Shown here: positions 5,495 to 6,893 of the stretch, in pieces | How positions within the stretch are numbered: the stretch's first letter is position 1 | Layout of the letters: every line of letters begins with the position of its first letter | Source of the DNA: Pseudomonadota bacterium | GTDB taxonomy: Bacteria; Pseudomonadota; Alphaproteobacteria; Rhizobiales; Xanthobacteraceae | Assembly (NCBI GenBank): GCA_023387555.1 | Contig: JAEWHY010000189.1 | Coordinates: 1-6,893, forward strand | Direction: 5' to 3' | DNA length: 6,893 bases | Notes under the pieces: generated by a model | Database searches by the model: none | Told to the model about the DNA's origin: nothing | Seen by the model: the letters and a program-made list of their open reading frames with translations, nothing else | Program-made: the position numbers and the translations under genes

Positions 5495-5570
5495 ATTGCC
5501 TGACGGAGCCGAAAGTTCCGATTTGGAGGCGGATTTCGTGGCTGCGAGGACGCGACGGGTTATGCCGCAG

Positions 5571-5789
5571 TCACGCCCCGTGCGGCCGCTCTTGGGTATC
5601 GGACCGAGCGCCGCTCGGGCGGGCTTGCGTCGCACGCTTCCTGCGCTGCGCGGTGACGCGCCAGTAGATGAAGGCGCCGACGGCCGCCACGCCGAAAATG
5701 ACCGCAGTACTCAGCTTGCCCGAATAGCCCCAGATCACGAGCATGATCGCGCCAATGACAAGCCAGTATTTGACAACATCGGTCAGCAT
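5571..5789 (-). CDS. Small two-helix membrane protein
   Basis: This is a 72-residue protein of unknown function. The start at ATG 5789 is preferred because AAGGAG (5803-5798 on the minus strand) lies eight bases upstream; the longer frame from 5816 would place that site inside the coding region. Hydrophobic helices span about residues 8-21 and 26-43, separated by a short turn (GYSGKL). The remaining 29 residues are basic and hydrophilic (RRKRATQARP), consistent with a cytoplasmic tail by the positive-inside rule, which would also place the short N-terminus in the cytoplasm. It lies 105 bases upstream of the DUF3775 start on the same strand, so co-transcription is possible. A general-stress-type promoter motif occurs about 75 bases upstream. 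Short length limits confidence, but hydrophobicity pattern and ribosome-binding site agree. Confidence 0.75.
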   Translation of the reverse strand: MLTDVVKYWLVIGAIMLVIWGYSGKLSTAVIFGVAAVGAFIYWRVTAQRRKRATQARPSGARSDTQERPHGA

Positions 5790-5856
5790 CGGGTCCGCTC
5801 CTTCGCGCGGCGGCATTCACACGCCTCATCTCGCGCTGGGCCCCTCCCCGATCAAT

Positions 5857-5870
5857 CCGTAGAACTACGG
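5857..5870. promoter_or_regulatory. Short palindrome in the divergent intergenic region
   Basis: The perfect 6-bp arms ccgtag (5857-5862) and ctacgg (5865-5870) are separated by aa. It lies between the minus-strand small membrane gene and the plus-strand HXXEE gene and overlaps the candidate -10 at 5863-5866. It may be a protein-binding site; the two-base spacer is too tight for an RNA hairpin. Confidence 0.35.
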
Positions 5871-5888
5871 TGCCTGTTGCCACGTTCC
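5863..5888 (-). promoter_or_regulatory. Candidate EcfG-type general stress promoter
   Basis: On the minus strand GGAAC (5888-5884) is followed after 17 bases by AGTT (5866-5863). The alphaproteobacterial EcfG consensus is GGAAC, 16-17 bases, cGTT, so only one position differs. A transcript would begin near 5855, giving a leader of about 65 bases to the ATG at 5789. Confidence 0.4.
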
Positions 5889-5967
5889 GGCGCGGCGGGT
5901 CTGGTCGGCGCTGGCTGCGGACTCATGCTAGGCTCTGCAGGTCGAGTAGAGTCTCCAAGCGAGTCGC

Positions 5968-6591
5968 GTGCGCCCCACCCTGCCGCAGCATTTCATGCGC
6001 CCGATCGATCTCGTCTCAGCCGACTGGCAGAAGGCCCTCCCGGTCCTCATCGTGGCCGGGGTGACGATGTGGTTCGTCGCCTTTCGCACCACGCCGACCA
6101 GCGAACAGTCGCTGTTCGCGGCGCTGCTGATCATCTACATGATCCATCAGATCGAGGAGCACCTGTGGCCCGGCGGATTCCGCCAGTTCGCCAATGCGCA
6201 GGTCTTCAAGAGCGGCAACGCCGACTGGCCGGTCACCGAGGGCGGCGTGGCTTTCGTCAACGTCGGTTATCTCTGGCTGCCGCTCGGGCTGGCCGTGGTG
6301 TTTCCGGGGCCGCTGCGCTGGCTGGGCCTCGCCTGGATCGGCGGCACGCTGGTCAACGCGCTGACCCATATCATCGCGGCGATCCGCCTGCGCGGATACA
6401 ATCCCGGCCTGGTCACTTCGATCGTGCTGTTCCTGCCCTTCACCATCTGGGCGCTGGCGCACGAAGTCTCTACCGGGCTGCTGACCGGATGGGAAATCGT
6501 TGTGTTGCTGGTTGCCGGTATATTGCTGCACATTCCGGTGGCAGCGCTGTTCGTAGTGCCCTACCGGCGCGGTGAAGCCCGCGCCCCTTGA
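5968..6591 (+). CDS. HXXEE domain membrane protein
   Basis: This is a 207-residue multi-pass membrane protein with the motif that names the HXXEE family: H60-Q-I-E63-E64, followed by H65 and W67. Other family-like positions are N130, H134 (NALTHI) and YNPG at 144-147. The His/Glu/Asn set within or near helices suggests a metal site, but no reaction is established for the family. Hydrophobic segments lie near residues 22-39, 48-60, 94-112, 117-137, 148-164 and 174-197. The start is uncertain: GTG 5968 gives the full frame; ATG 5995 (residue 10) gives 198 residues with the domain intact. Neither has a strong ribosome-binding site. It diverges from the small membrane gene across a gap with a palindrome at 5857-5870. 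The stop codon lies in the loop of a strong hairpin at 6577-6600. Its minus-strand overlap is a shadow. Confidence 0.9.
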   Translation: MRPTLPQHFMRPIDLVSADWQKALPVLIVAGVTMWFVAFRTTPTSEQSLFAALLIIYMIHQIEEHLWPGGFRQFANAQVFKSGNADWPVTEGGVAFVNVGYLWLPLGLAVVFPGPLRWLGLAWIGGTLVNALTHIIAAIRLRGYNPGLVTSIVLFLPFTIWALAHEVSTGLLTGWEIVVLLVAGILLHIPVAALFVVPYRRGEARAP

Positions 6592-6600
6592 GGCGCGGGC
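6577..6600. terminator. Strong hairpin over the stop codon of the HXXEE gene
   Basis: The nine perfect GC-rich pairs gcccgcgcc (6577-6585) and ggcgcgggc (6592-6600) enclose ccttga, which contains the TGA stop (6589-6591). No T-run follows on either strand, so it is not a classical intrinsic terminator. It may protect the 3' end or help bidirectional termination between two converging genes. Confidence 0.45.
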
Positions 6601-6640
6601 CGGGCGGCAAGGGCTTGCGCCGAACCGCAGCACTCATGCG

Positions 6641-6886
6641 TCAGTGATGACGCTCGCGTTCGGAGTAGCGCCGGCCCCGCTCCGTCATGTCGTCGGCGGA
6701 ATCCTGCGCGCCGCGTTTCATTCGCATGGCCTTCTCGGAAAGATCCTGCTGGCTCTCCTCCGCAGCACCCAACAGCGAGCGCGCGGCGGAGCCGAGCGCC
6801 TCGGTCGCACCGTCAGCAATCACCTCGCGCGCCGCCGCCGCCGCGCGCACTGCGGCTTCCTTCATCAGAGCACCGCTGTCGGCCAT
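6641..6886 (-). CDS. Small Ala-rich helical protein, possibly incomplete at the N-terminus
   Basis: An 81-residue frame runs from ATG 6886 to a TGA at 6643-6641. The composition is Ala-rich and highly charged, with no Cys, Trp or Phe. Residues 8-42 form an Ala/Glu/Arg helical pattern (MKEAAVRAAAAAREV), followed by EESQQDLSEKAMRMKRGAQD and a His/Arg-rich end (ERERHH). This resembles the amphipathic, hydrophilic helices of LEA-like or YtxH-like stress proteins, but I see no diagnostic motif and do not assign a family. The frame is still open at the right edge of the window and the AAGG before the ATG is too close to act well, so the true start may lie outside. It is convergent with the HXXEE gene, with 49 bases between stops. 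No membrane helix or signal peptide is visible in the part shown. Confidence 0.68.
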   Translation of the reverse strand: MADSGALMKEAAVRAAAAAREVIADGATEALGSAARSLLGAAEESQQDLSEKAMRMKRGAQDSADDMTERGRRYSERERHH

Positions 6887-6893
6887 CGCCTTG

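Noticed and set aside
5494..5519. Second GGAAC motif upstream of DUF3775 as an EcfG promoter
   Set aside because: At the proper 16-17 base spacing the -10 reads CAAT or AATG rather than cGTT.
4992..6575. 527-codon plus-strand frame across three genes
   Set aside because: It runs antisense to the DUF3775 and small membrane genes and then out of frame through the HXXEE gene. No ribosome-binding site and no recognisable domain.

Overview
The window is GC-rich and carries dispersed palindromic repeats whose wording I recognise from Bradyrhizobium, Rhodopseudomonas, Afipia and their relatives. Together with the best-matching protein families (a HDCGH/HHIHH fatty acid desaturase, DUF302, DUF3775, HXXEE), this points to the chromosome of an alphaproteobacterium, most likely order Hyphomicrobiales near Nitrobacteraceae. 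That placement is inference from memory of these families, not a search result. I see no phage, transposase, CRISPR, tRNA or rRNA signature.

Layout, left to right. At 1-387 (minus strand) is the start of a small multi-pass membrane protein that runs off the left edge. At 388-969 there is no gene: the stretch holds at least four palindromic repeat types packed within about 375 bases, a small 12-bp tandem repeat, and a 19-bp perfect palindrome placed like an operator before the next gene. At 970-2076 (plus) is a fatty acid desaturase with all three histidine boxes. At 2077-2600 there is again no convincing gene: an unusually structured segment (about 2204-2478) contains a chain of hairpins including a three-way junction, followed by a two-hairpin REP-type doublet that ends 20 bases before the next start codon. 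At 2601-2918 (plus) is a small cysteine-rich protein of unknown function. At 3017-3445 (plus) is a DUF302 protein. At 3608-4960 (plus) is a membrane-associated J-domain protein with an unusual architecture. At 4980-5465 (minus), convergent with it, is a DUF3775 protein. At 5571-5789 (minus) is a 72-residue two-helix membrane protein with a candidate EcfG-type (general stress) promoter. Diverging from it at 5968-6591 (plus) is a HXXEE membrane protein. At 6641-6886 (minus), possibly cut by the right edge, is an Ala-rich charged helical protein.

The genes do not form an obvious operon. Strands alternate, most gaps are long enough for separate promoters, and the products do not share a pathway I can name. 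A loose theme is membrane and stress physiology (lipid desaturation, a membrane J-protein, small membrane proteins, a possible general-stress promoter), but this is suggestion only. The most unusual content lies between genes: the structured element at 2204-2478, the desaturase-proximal palindrome at 894-912, and leader hairpins next to several start codons.
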